Below are positions 8,276 through 15,331 of a stretch of 35,686 nt of DNA, piece by piece. Location: contig DASQOM010000035.1 of the NCBI GenBank assembly GCA_035644495.1, positions 1 to 35,686 of the forward strand, written 5' to 3'. Each line of letters starts with the position of its first letter. The first letter of the stretch is position 1. The DNA is from JACQFK01 sp035644495. Lineage in GTDB: Bacteria; Planctomycetota; MHYJ01; JACPRB01. The notes under the pieces were generated by a model that saw only the letters and a program-made list of their open reading frames with translations, was not told the origin of the DNA and ran no database searches. A program made the position numbers and the translations under genes.

Positions 8276-8817
8276 TATCCCAGTTTCTGGGGGTAGACGG
8301 TCAGATCGACGCCCAGGGCGTTGTTGAAGCGGTTGAACGAGTTGAACATGGCCGCCACCGCCGTGATCTCGACAATCTGACGTTCGCTCCAGTGCTTCCG
8401 AAGTTCAGCGAAGGTCGCGTCCGACACCCCCTGGGGCGACCGCGTCAGCTCCTCGGCGAACGCGATCGCCGCCCGCTCGGCGTCCGTGAACGTCGCCGTG
8501 CTGGCGTCGGTCAGGCAGGACAACTGCTGCTCCGTCACCCCGAAGCGCTTCGCCAGGCCCGTGTGGGAGCCGAGGCAGTAGCGGGACTGGTTGAGGTGCG
8601 AGACCCGGACCGCCACCATCTCCTTCACGCGCGTCGTGACCTCGCCTTCGCGCAGCGTCGCCCGGAACATGTCGAACCAGGTCTGCAGCAGCTTCGGGTC
8701 GTGCGCGAGGGTGCGGAACATGTTGGGGACGGCCCCCCGCTCGCGCAGAAAGTCGTCGAAGAGATCCTTCAGCGAAGGGTCGGCCTTCGCGGGTTCGATG
8801 GCGGCGACGCGGGCCAT
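8275..8817 (-). CDS. Carboxymuconolactone decarboxylase / AhpD-like peroxidase-related protein
   Basis: A 180-aa all-alpha protein of the AhpD/CMD superfamily. The core is at about 60-100: VKEMVAVRVSHLNQSRYCLGSHTGLAKRFG, with C81 and H85. It holds the family Cys-x3-His pattern, but the second redox cysteine of AhpD (CxxC) is Ser84. The later segment FTDAERAAIAFAEELTRSP and the GLVTYPQ-like tail (VDLTVYPQKLG) match the 'uncharacterised peroxidase-related' branch. A single cysteine suggests that any peroxide chemistry would need an external thiol. The ATG lies 2 nt after the stop of the upstream lipoprotein gene, with GGAGG 5 nt before it, so the two are coupled. Confidence 0.87.
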   Translation of the reverse strand: MARVAAIEPAKADPSLKDLFDDFLRERGAVPNMFRTLAHDPKLLQTWFDMFRATLREGEVTTRVKEMVAVRVSHLNQSRYCLGSHTGLAKRFGVTEQQLSCLTDASTATFTDAERAAIAFAEELTRSPQGVSDATFAELRKHWSERQIVEITAVAAMFNSFNRFNNALGVDLTVYPQKLG

Positions 8818-8819
8818 GG

Positions 8820-9824
8820 CTACCTCCAGTCGGCGATGAAGACGTTCAGGTCCTTGCGCGGGTCCTTCCCGTTGCGGTTCGAGATGAAGACCAGCTTCGT
8901 TCCGTCGGGCGAGAAGCACGGGAAGCCGTCGAAGCCTTCGTAGTCGGTGAGCCGACGCAGCCCCGTGCCGTCCACGTTGATCGCGTAGATCGAGAACTTG
9001 CCGCCCCTGGGCGCATGGACGTTCGACGCGAAGACGATCGTCTTGCCGTCGGGGTGGAACGACGGCGCCCAGTTCGACGCGCCGTTGTCGGTCAGCTGTC
9101 GCTCCTCCGAGCCGTCGGGCCGCGCGATGTAGATCTCCAGGTTGCCCGGGCGCAGCAGCCGCTCCGAGAGCAGCGTTTCGAAGTCGGTTTTCTCGGTGTC
9201 GGTCTTCGGATAGGACGCCCGGTAGACGATCCACTGTCCGTCGGGGGAGAAGAACGCGCCGCCGGCGTAGCCGCGGCGGTGCTTCACCTTGCGGAGGTCG
9301 CTGCCGTCGACGTTCATGGTATAGAGGCCGATGCCGCCGTCGCGGTGCGACGTGAAGACCAGGCGCTTTCCGTCGGGCGAGGCCGTCGTCTCGGCGTCGT
9401 AGCCGTCGTTGTCGGTCAGCTGCTTCAGCGAGCCGTCCAAGCCGCGGACGAAGATGTCGTAGCTTCTATAGAGTCCCCACACGTAGCCCTTGGAGTGGTC
9501 CGGCGGGGTGGGGGGCTCGTCGGCCTGGTGGTGCGTCGACGAGTAGAGGATGCGGCCGTCGGGGAGGAAATAGCCGCAGGTCGTGCGGCCCTTGCCGGTG
9601 CTGACGCGCGTCAGCTCCTTCGTCGCGATGTCCAGGACATAGATCTGGTCGGCCTTGTCGCCGGCCCGCTGGGCCATCAACACGAGCTGCTTCCCGTCGT
9701 AGGAGAAGTAGGCCTCGGCGTGGGTGCCGTCGGACGTGAGCTGGCGGATGTCGTGCAGCTCGGGCGGCCGGACCGGGGCGGAGGCGCAGCCCGACAGCAG
9801 CGCGAGCAGGGCGAGTTGTTTCAT
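8820..9824 (-). CDS. TolB-like beta-propeller lipoprotein
   Basis: A secreted 334-aa lipoprotein. The N-terminus is a short lipoprotein signal (KQLALLALLSGC, lipobox LSGC with Cys13). The body is repeats of the PD40 type: YFSYDGKQLVLMAQ, TASPDGKRLVFTSHRDGG, FFSPDGQWIVYRAS, SFHPDGKTIVFASN and CFSPDGTKLVFISNRNG. Each has the SPDG-x-x-hydrophobic signature of TolB/WD40-like propellers, with about six blades. Proteins of this form bind peptides or partners in the periplasm; some accompany Tol-Pal or peptidases. No tol or pal genes are here, so this is not TolB proper. It is coupled to the AhpD-like gene. The promoter places the -10 box 6 nt before the ATG. Confidence 0.86.
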   Translation of the reverse strand: MKQLALLALLSGCASAPVRPPELHDIRQLTSDGTHAEAYFSYDGKQLVLMAQRAGDKADQIYVLDIATKELTRVSTGKGRTTCGYFLPDGRILYSSTHHQADEPPTPPDHSKGYVWGLYRSYDIFVRGLDGSLKQLTDNDGYDAETTASPDGKRLVFTSHRDGGIGLYTMNVDGSDLRKVKHRRGYAGGAFFSPDGQWIVYRASYPKTDTEKTDFETLLSERLLRPGNLEIYIARPDGSEERQLTDNGASNWAPSFHPDGKTIVFASNVHAPRGGKFSIYAINVDGTGLRRLTDYEGFDGFPCFSPDGTKLVFISNRNGKDPRKDLNVFIADWR

Positions 9825-9830
9825 GGGTCC

Positions 9831-9859
9831 ATCGTACGCCCGGCGGGAAAGTCGATCAA
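9831..9859 (-). promoter_or_regulatory. Sigma-70 promoter predicting a leaderless lipoprotein mRNA
   Basis: On the minus strand TTGATC (9859-9854), a 17-nt spacer and TACGAT (9836-9831) are followed by 6 nt (GGACCC) and then the ATG at 9824. The predicted start coincides with the start codon. Confidence 0.65.
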
Positions 9860-9913
9860 GCGTCCGGAGAATTCAGTCCAGCGATTCGGCCCCGCTGCCG
9901 ATAGGGACCTCGG

Positions 9914-11272
9914 ATGCGTGAAGTCACCGTCGAAGCGCTCCGCAACGAAGTCATCCGCCTGGGACCGATCGTCACCCAGACCCGCGTCCTGCACCTGACG
10001 GGCGCGAAGCTGCACGGTCCCGGAAGCGTCCTGACCTCTGCGGAGATCCGGTCCATGCAGGAGGTGGGGCTCAAATCCGTCTTTCTGCTCGAGGCCGGCG
10101 AGACGGAGCCCGTCGCGCAGAAGCAGCTCGCGACGCAGGCCGTCGAGGCCTGGAACCTGGCGGTGGGCGACGTTCTCGTCGACGACCTGAAGGACCACGA
10201 GGGACGGATGGCGCTCCAGGCGGGGACGTTGATCGACGCGGTCCTGCTCGGCAACGGGATTCCGGGCGGGACGGGGCTGGTGACGATCAAGCGGCGCGGG
10301 CTGCTCGGGGGCGACGAGCAGGTGAAGGCCTACCTGGCGCGGCTCCCACCGGCGCTCCCGCGGTCGCCGCGGCCCGACTCCCGGCTCACCCGCGTCGTCG
10401 AACCCGGCGCGGTCGCGATCAAGGTTCTGCTGGTTCCCCGCTTCCGCGTCCTCGTCACGGTCGCCGACACTTTTCAGCGATCGCTGATGCTCAATTCCTA
10501 TGCGTCCGAAGGGCATGAGGTCTTCGACCGGCGCTGGGTGGACGTCTCCCACGGGGACCTGCACCAGATGAAGCTGGATGCGCTGGTGCTCGACCTGGTG
10601 GAGGCACCGGCCGCGCTGCAGGTCCTGCGAAAGACCGACCTCTTCAAATCCCTGGGCGTCCTGGTGGCGGGGGCGGAAGACCGCAAGGCGGAGATCTTCA
10701 AGGCCGTCAGCGCGGGCGCAAACGGGAGCCTGCCGCTGCCGGCCCGCCGCGACCTGCTCCTCGAGCGGCTGCGCGGGACGGTGCAGGCTCTCGGCCGCAA
10801 GGTCGGCGTCAAACCGGCCGTCATCCGCGATCGCCGGGCCGGCCCCCGGGACGGCGGCCATTTCGTCTGCCAGATCTCCGATCCGTTCCTCAAGTCGCCG
10901 CTCCCGATCCGGCAGGTGACCGTGCTGGACATCGGCGAGAACGGCCTGCGCATCGAATATCCGCGGCCCTCGTGGCCGCAGCCCCATGCCTATCTCGCCC
11001 ACGGCGTCCATCCCCAGCACTTCTGCTTCAATTATGCGAAGGACAACCCGCTCGGCCGCGACCTGACCGTGACCATGCCTCCGGCGGGATCGAAGGAGAT
11101 GCAGATCTCCGCGAAATTCGTCCACGTCTCGATCAACTCCGAGTACGAGACCGCGGGCCTGGTCTTCCACCGGGTGAAGGGATCGGTACGGGACCACATC
11201 TCGACGGTGCGCGGCCAGGTCCCGTCGACGGTGCGGGCGGCGGCGCCGGGAACGACCCGGAGGGCGTTCTAA
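9914..11272 (+). CDS. PilZ-like protein with a degenerate receiver-like domain
   Basis: A soluble 452-aa protein. Residues about 1-60 and 95-140 form a repeated small beta-rich module (VLHLTGAKLHGPG, GTLIDAVLLGNGI). Residues about 165-295 resemble a response-regulator receiver (VTVADTFQRSLMLNSYASEGHEVF, LDALVLDLVE, GVLVAGAEDRKAEIFKAVSAGANGSLPLP). LPLP stands where the conserved Lys-Pro would be, so phosphorylation control is doubtful. Residues about 305-430 look like PilZ: IRDRRAGPR may be the Arg-x3-Arg entry, and VLDIGENGLRIEY the D-x-S-x-x-G motif with Gly for Ser. Cyclic-di-GMP binding is therefore possible but degenerate. The gene lies 427 bp before the flagellar operon and 89 bp from a divergent lipoprotein gene. 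GCCGATAG (9897-9904) resembles a sigma-28 -10 box but lacks a matching -35. Confidence 0.65.
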   Translation: MREVTVEALRNEVIRLGPIVTQTRVLHLTGAKLHGPGSVLTSAEIRSMQEVGLKSVFLLEAGETEPVAQKQLATQAVEAWNLAVGDVLVDDLKDHEGRMALQAGTLIDAVLLGNGIPGGTGLVTIKRRGLLGGDEQVKAYLARLPPALPRSPRPDSRLTRVVEPGAVAIKVLLVPRFRVLVTVADTFQRSLMLNSYASEGHEVFDRRWVDVSHGDLHQMKLDALVLDLVEAPAALQVLRKTDLFKSLGVLVAGAEDRKAEIFKAVSAGANGSLPLPARRDLLLERLRGTVQALGRKVGVKPAVIRDRRAGPRDGGHFVCQISDPFLKSPLPIRQVTVLDIGENGLRIEYPRPSWPQPHAYLAHGVHPQHFCFNYAKDNPLGRDLTVTMPPAGSKEMQISAKFVHVSINSEYETAGLVFHRVKGSVRDHISTVRGQVPSTVRAAAPGTTRRAF

Positions 11273-11281
11273 GGGGCGGGA

Positions 11282-11309
11282 TTGATTCGGTCTCGCGGCA
11301 GGTTAGAAT
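11282..11309 (+). promoter_or_regulatory. Sigma-70 promoter predicting a leaderless mRNA for the gene at 11316
   Basis: TTGATT (11282-11287), a 16-nt spacer and TAGAAT (11304-11309) are followed by exactly 6 nt and then the ATG at 11316. Confidence 0.68.
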
Positions 11310-11315
11310 AGAGCG

Positions 11316-11564
11316 ATGGCATCCAGGAAAAAGGACAAGCGCCGGCATTTCGTGATCGGGGCCGATTCGCGGACGGACGGCGAGGCGCGCGTCACGAAGG
11401 GGAAGGACTTCCTCGTGGCGGGCGGCACGAAGATCACGCACGAGGAGACGGTCGACGTCGTCAACGAATTCTCGAAGCGTCTGACGAAGGAAGGCCATCC
11501 GGACTCTGCCACGGCGACGGAGATCCTCAAAGAAGTCCTCTACGACCGCCGCCAGCGGAACTAG
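11316..11564 (+). CDS. Small hypothetical protein, leaderless
   Basis: An 82-aa charged soluble protein with a Lys/Arg-rich start (ASRKKDKRRHFVIGADSR) and a helical second half (ITHEETVDVVNEFSKRLTKEG). It ends DRRQRN. It has no TM segment, signal peptide or cysteine motif, and I do not recognise the family. It is a single gene between the PilZ-like gene and fliO, with its own well-formed promoter placed so that the mRNA begins at the start codon. The codon pattern is strongly GC3-biased like its neighbours, so it is probably real. Its position hints at a link to flagella or c-di-GMP, but this is only context. Confidence 0.7.
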   Translation: MASRKKDKRRHFVIGADSRTDGEARVTKGKDFLVAGGTKITHEETVDVVNEFSKRLTKEGHPDSATATEILKEVLYDRRQRN

Positions 11565-11592
11565 GCCGGCGCGTCGCGTTCCCCCTTCCCAC

Positions 11593-11609
11593 TGTTCGAT
11601 TCCCGAACA
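11593..11609. promoter_or_regulatory. Inverted repeat upstream of the fliO promoter
   Basis: TGTTCG and CGAACA (6 bp) lie 5 bp apart, 18 bp upstream of the fliO -35 box. This may be an operator, or a weak 3' hairpin of the preceding gene. The orientation GTTCG-N5-CGAAC is the reverse of the Gram-positive LexA box. Confidence 0.35.
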
Positions 11610-11626
11610 AATATTCCGTTCCGCAC

Positions 11627-11654
11627 TTGTCAGTTATAATTTGTAAGTTATAAT
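11627..11654 (+). promoter_or_regulatory. Strong sigma-70-type promoter of the flagellar export operon
   Basis: TTGTCA (11627-11632), a 16-nt spacer and TATAAT (11649-11654) are near consensus. The nonamer AGTTATAAT occurs twice, 14 bp apart (11632-11640, 11646-11654). This gives a second potential -10 box or a tandem site. The leader to the fliO ATG is about 38 nt and contains a purine-rich ribosome-binding stretch. Confidence 0.72.
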
Positions 11655-11698
11655 CAGCCAGGGACGGAGGTCGTCCCGAGAGAGGGAAGAGGGGGAAG

Positions 11699-12340
11699 AT
11701 GGGTCTCCTCGCCATGGCCGCGCTGCTCGCCCTGGGCCTGTCCCAGGACGCCGCTCCCGAAGCCGCCGACGTCGCCGTCTCCGTTCCCCCGGCCCAGGCC
11801 GCCCCGGTGCCGCCTCCGCCGGTGGACGCGGCCCCGGCCCAATCCCCCGCCGTGGCGGCGATCCCCGCGCAGGATCCCCCGCGCGCGCCCCGACCGCTCG
11901 AGGACCGCCCCGAATCCGGGCCCAGCGTCGCGGGATTCATCCTTGGCTCGATCGTCGTCGTCGGCCTGCTCGGCGGCAGCCTCCTGGTCCTCCGCCGCTT
12001 CGGCCGCAACTCCCGTTTCCTCGGCAACGGAGGTCCGATCCGCATCCTCGCGCGCAAGCCGATCGGACCCCGGCAGGACCTGGTGCTGGTCGAAGTCGGG
12101 GCCCGGGTCCTCCTCGTGGGGGCGACCCGCGAGCACCTGTCCGCCCTCGGCGAGATCACCGCGCCCGACGAGCTGGCCGCGCTCCGCGCCGGCCTGCCCG
12201 AACGAAGGAACGACGCGTTCCGCGAGACCCTCAAGGAGGGCATCCGCGAGGGCGAGCACCCGAAGGACGACCGCGTCTTCGCGTCGATCGCCGACGAGCT
12301 GGCCGAAATCCGAAAGACCGTCCGCGCCTGGCGCGGCTGA
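11699..12340 (+). CDS. fliO: Flagellar export apparatus assembly protein FliO (likely)
   Basis: FliO helps stabilise and assemble FliP in the flagellar export gate. The 213-aa product has an N-terminal hydrophobic signal (residues 2-16). A Pro/Ala-rich linker follows to about residue 75, presumably outside the membrane. One TM segment spans about 76-98 (VAGFILGSIVVVGLLGGSLLVLRRFG), then comes a cytoplasmic domain with PIRILARKPIGPRQDLVLVEVGARVLLVGATREHLSALGEI. The 'ARKPIGPRQ-LVLVEVG-R-LLVG-T' stretch is the FliO signature. FliO is poorly conserved, but its place directly before fliP settles the call. First gene of the operon; a 13-nt gap separates it from fliP if the GTG start is used there. 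Confidence 0.85.
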   Translation: MGLLAMAALLALGLSQDAAPEAADVAVSVPPAQAAPVPPPPVDAAPAQSPAVAAIPAQDPPRAPRPLEDRPESGPSVAGFILGSIVVVGLLGGSLLVLRRFGRNSRFLGNGGPIRILARKPIGPRQDLVLVEVGARVLLVGATREHLSALGEITAPDELAALRAGLPERRNDAFRETLKEGIREGEHPKDDRVFASIADELAEIRKTVRAWRG

Positions 12341-12353
12341 CAGGAAGGGGACC

Positions 12354-13181
12354 GTGATCCGGAGAGGGGGGTTGCTGATGGGGGCGTGTCTCATCGCCCT
12401 GGCGATCTCCCCGTCCGCCTACGCCCAGACCCCGCCCAAGCCGGTCTCGTCCTCCTCCCGCCCCGGCGAGAAGACCGGCCTCAACCTGCTCGAAAACGCC
12501 CGGGACGCGGCCAGGCCCGAGAACCTCTCGACGACGCTGGAGATCGCGCTCATCCTGACCGTCCTTTCCCTCGCCCCCGCGATCCTCGTCATGATGACGT
12601 CCTTCACGCGCATCGTGATCGTCCTTTCCTTCGTGCGGCGCGCGATCGGCACCCAGGAGCTGCCGCCGAACCAGGTGATCACGGGTCTGTCGCTCTTCCT
12701 CACCTTCATGGTCATGACGCCGACGATCTCGGCGATCAAGCGGGACGCGCTGGACCCCTATACGAGCAGCGTTCCCTCGCAGCAGATCTCGCAGGGCGTC
12801 GCCTTTACACGCGCGGAGGGGCATGTCCGCGAGTTCATGTTCAAGCAGGCGCGCGTCCAGGACGTGCGGCTCTTCATGGACGTCACGAAGCAGCCTCGCC
12901 CGAAGGACGGCGAGAAGTGGATGCAGGACGACGTCCCGACGACGGTCCTCATCCCCTCCTTCATGATCAGCGAGCTGCGGCGCGCCTTCATCATGGGGTT
13001 CGCCCTCTTCCTGCCGTTCCTCGTGATCGACCTCGTGGTCTCCGCGGCGCTGCTCTCGATGGGCATGATGGTGCTGCCGCCGTTCCTGATCTCGCTGCCG
13101 TTCAAGCTCCTGCTCTTCGTCCTCGTGGACGGATGGCATCTGGTCGTGGGTTCGCTGGTGCAGAGTTTCTTCAATGGATAG
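12354..13181 (+). CDS. fliP: Flagellar export gate protein FliP
   Basis: The main pore subunit of the export gate (FliP5FliQ4FliR1). The 275-aa product keeps the FliP core: ILTVLSLAPAILVMMTSFTRIVIVLSFVRRAIGTQELPPNQVITGLSLFLTFMVM, VLIPSFMISELRRAFIMGF and LPFLVIDLVVSAALLSMGMMVLPP. FliP is one of the few flagellar proteins with a cleaved signal peptide. The GTG start at 12354 gives IRRGG, then a hydrophobic core, then an Ala-x-Ala-type site near AYAQ, with AGGAAGGGG just upstream. The ATG at 12378 would remove the basic n-region, so I prefer the GTG. The 3' end overlaps fliQ by 8 nt. Confidence 0.95.
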   Translation: MIRRGGLLMGACLIALAISPSAYAQTPPKPVSSSSRPGEKTGLNLLENARDAARPENLSTTLEIALILTVLSLAPAILVMMTSFTRIVIVLSFVRRAIGTQELPPNQVITGLSLFLTFMVMTPTISAIKRDALDPYTSSVPSQQISQGVAFTRAEGHVREFMFKQARVQDVRLFMDVTKQPRPKDGEKWMQDDVPTTVLIPSFMISELRRAFIMGFALFLPFLVIDLVVSAALLSMGMMVLPPFLISLPFKLLLFVLVDGWHLVVGSLVQSFFNG

Positions 13182-13452
13182 CTCCGATCTGAGCCTGGCC
13201 GTGGACCTGGGCCGCGAGGTCCTCTGGGTCGCCGTCAAGCTCTCGTTCCCCATCCTGCTGGCGGCCATCGTCGTGAGCGCCGTCATCAGCGTGATCCAGG
13301 CGACGACGCAGCTCCAGGACCAGACGCTCAACCAGGTGCCCAAGATGTTCGCCGTCGCGGCGGTGATCTTCGTCTCGATGCCGTGGATCCTCTCCGTGAT
13401 GGTGGAGTACACGACCGACCTGGTGCGCAATATGGGGGTCTGGTTCCAGTAA
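13174..13452 (+). CDS. fliQ: Flagellar export gate protein FliQ
   Basis: A gate subunit of 92 aa, the usual family length, with two TM helices (about 16-40 and 54-76). The conserved core is VAVKLSFPILLAAIVVSAVISVIQATTQLQDQTLNQVPKM; the IQATTQ-x-QDQTL-x-x-P-K stretch is diagnostic. Start overlaps the end of fliP, consistent with coupled translation and 1:1-type assembly. Confidence 0.96.
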   Translation: MDSSDLSLAVDLGREVLWVAVKLSFPILLAAIVVSAVISVIQATTQLQDQTLNQVPKMFAVAAVIFVSMPWILSVMVEYTTDLVRNMGVWFQ

Positions 13453-13456
13453 CCTC

Positions 13457-14248
13457 ATGGAAACGATCGCGGACCTCGGAGCGGCCGGCGGCCCGGTCTT
13501 CCTCCTCGTCCTCTTCCGCGTCACGGGCGTGATGATGGTCGCGCCGGTCTTCGGGAGCAAGACCGTCCCCGTCCCGGTGAAGATCTTCCTTTCGCTCGTG
13601 CTGGCGCTGCTCTTCTTCCCGATCGTCCGGGGCAGGGGCGGGCCGGCGGTGCCGATGGACGCGACCCTGCTGACGCTCGCCGTGGCCTGGGAGCTGGCCG
13701 TCGGGTTCCTGCTGGGCTTTGCGGCGATGCTGCTCTTCACGGCCGTCCAGTTCGGCGGCCACCTGATCGACCAGGAGCTCGGCCTCCAGCAGGCCAACCT
13801 GCTCGATCCGATGCTGAACGAGCAGATCTCGATCGTCGGCCAGTTCAAGGTGCTCCTGGCCACCCTGATCTACCTGCTGATCAACGGCCATCACCTGCTG
13901 GTCACGGCGCTGTCCGACAGCTTCCGCTCGATCCCGCTGATGGGGCTGCGCTTCTCCGAAGGCGCGGCGCTGCATCTCTCGGACACGCTCATGCGCGACG
14001 TGTTCCGCATGGCGGTCGAGATCGCCGCGCCGGTGCTGGTGACCCTCTTCCTGATCACGATCGCGATGGCGTTCATGGCGCGCACGGCGCCCGAGATGAA
14101 CGTCTTCGCGCTGAGCTTCACGCTGCGCGTCGCGGTCGGCTTCGTCGTCATCGCGCTCGGCGTGGGCGTGTTCGTGGCCGGGTTCGAGAGCCGCGCGCTG
14201 GAGCAGTCGGCGGCGCTGCGCGTCCTGATCGGATTCCTGGGCGGTTAG
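13457..14248 (+). CDS. fliR: Flagellar export gate protein FliR
   Basis: The third gate subunit, 263 aa, with six predicted TM helices. Conserved stretches include FRVTGVMMVAPVFGSKTVPVPVKIFLSLVLALLF, QFGGHLIDQELGLQQANLLDP and MNVFALSFTLRVAVGFVVIAL. It caps the FliP ring and supplies the closing helices of the export channel. The gene starts 4 nt after fliQ and ends 7 nt before flhB, so it sits firmly in the operon. It is not fused to flhB, unlike in some Clostridia. Confidence 0.95.
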   Translation: METIADLGAAGGPVFLLVLFRVTGVMMVAPVFGSKTVPVPVKIFLSLVLALLFFPIVRGRGGPAVPMDATLLTLAVAWELAVGFLLGFAAMLLFTAVQFGGHLIDQELGLQQANLLDPMLNEQISIVGQFKVLLATLIYLLINGHHLLVTALSDSFRSIPLMGLRFSEGAALHLSDTLMRDVFRMAVEIAAPVLVTLFLITIAMAFMARTAPEMNVFALSFTLRVAVGFVVIALGVGVFVAGFESRALEQSAALRVLIGFLGG

Positions 14249-14255
14249 GTGAATC

Positions 14256-15314
14256 GTGGCTGAAGAGAGAGACGAGGAACGGACCGAGCCGGCGACCCCG
14301 CGTCGCCGCGAGGAGGCGCGCGAGCGCGGCCAGGTGGCCCGCAGCGCGGACCTTTCCGCGGCCGTCGTGCTGGTGGCCTCGGTGCTCGCGCTCCGCTTCC
14401 TGGGTCGTCCGCTGATGGAGAGCCTCTCGGGCTCCACCGTCCGCGTCCTCGAAGGCATGGGCGTCTTCGACGGGGATCCGGCGTCGCTGCCGGGCCTCTT
14501 CGGCGGCGTCCTCACGGGCTTCCTCCCCTTCGCCGGCATCGTCCTGGCGGCGGCGCTCGCCGTGAATCTCGCCCAGGTCGGCGTCCTCTTCACCGCCAAG
14601 CCGCTCGCGCCCGACCTGGACCGCATCAACCCGGTGAGCGGCCTGGGCCGCCTCTTCTCGGTGCGCGGCCTCGCCCGGCTGGTGGCGGGCCTCCTCAAGG
14701 TTGCCGTCATCGGCGTCGTCGTCTTCTGGACGATCTGGGCGGAGCGCTCGACGCTGGTCGGTCTCTCGGGCCGCGCCTTCGAACAGATTCCCGGGATCTC
14801 GATCGAGCTGATGCAGACGCTGTCGCTCCGGGCGGCGCTGGCGCTCCTGGTCCTGGCGCTCGTCGACTACGGGTTCCAGCGCTGGCAGCATGCGCGCGAC
14901 CTGCGGATGAGCCGGCGGGAACTGCGCGAGGAGATGCGGCGCTACGAGGGGGATCCGCAGATCCGCGAGCGGCGCCGCGCCATCCAGCGGCAGCTCGCCC
15001 TGCAGCGCATGCTCCTGGGCGTCCCTCAGGCCACCGTGGTCATCACGAACCCGACCCACCTGGCGGTGGCCGTCCGCTTCGAGAAGCCGATGGACGCGCC
15101 GGTGGTGGTCGCCAAGGGCGCCGGGTCGATGGCCCGGCGCATCCGGGAGTCCGCGCTGGAGCACCGAATCCCGATTGTCGAGCGGAAGGACCTGGCCCGC
15201 GCCCTCTATAAGGAGGTCGAGGTCGGCCGGCCCATCCCCTCGGCGCTCTACAAGGCCGTCGCCGAAATGATCGCGTATGTGTACCGCCTCAAGGGTTTCG
15301 CCCCCGCGGCGTGA
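14256..15314 (+). CDS. flhB: Flagellar export switch protein FlhB
   Basis: Controls the switch from rod/hook to filament export. The 352-aa product starts with the basic tail ERDEERTEPATPRRREEARERGQVARSADL, typical of FlhB/YscU. Four TM helices follow, then the cytoplasmic domain. The autocleavage motif NPTH is intact at N265-P-T-H268 (VVITNPTHLAVAVRF), so self-cleavage between Asn and Pro is expected. The GTG start keeps the conserved AEERDEE start. The length matches the family (350-380 aa). It is followed by flhA after 17 nt. Confidence 0.95.
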   Translation: MAEERDEERTEPATPRRREEARERGQVARSADLSAAVVLVASVLALRFLGRPLMESLSGSTVRVLEGMGVFDGDPASLPGLFGGVLTGFLPFAGIVLAAALAVNLAQVGVLFTAKPLAPDLDRINPVSGLGRLFSVRGLARLVAGLLKVAVIGVVVFWTIWAERSTLVGLSGRAFEQIPGISIELMQTLSLRAALALLVLALVDYGFQRWQHARDLRMSRRELREEMRRYEGDPQIRERRRAIQRQLALQRMLLGVPQATVVITNPTHLAVAVRFEKPMDAPVVVAKGAGSMARRIRESALEHRIPIVERKDLARALYKEVEVGRPIPSALYKAVAEMIAYVYRLKGFAPAA

Positions 15315-15331
15315 AGGATCGCTGAAGACCG

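Noticed and set aside
11592..11606. tRNA T-loop-like string GTTCGATTCC
   Set aside because: The flanking bases do not form a 5-bp T stem, and no anticodon arm or acceptor stem is found around it. It is part of an inverted repeat instead.
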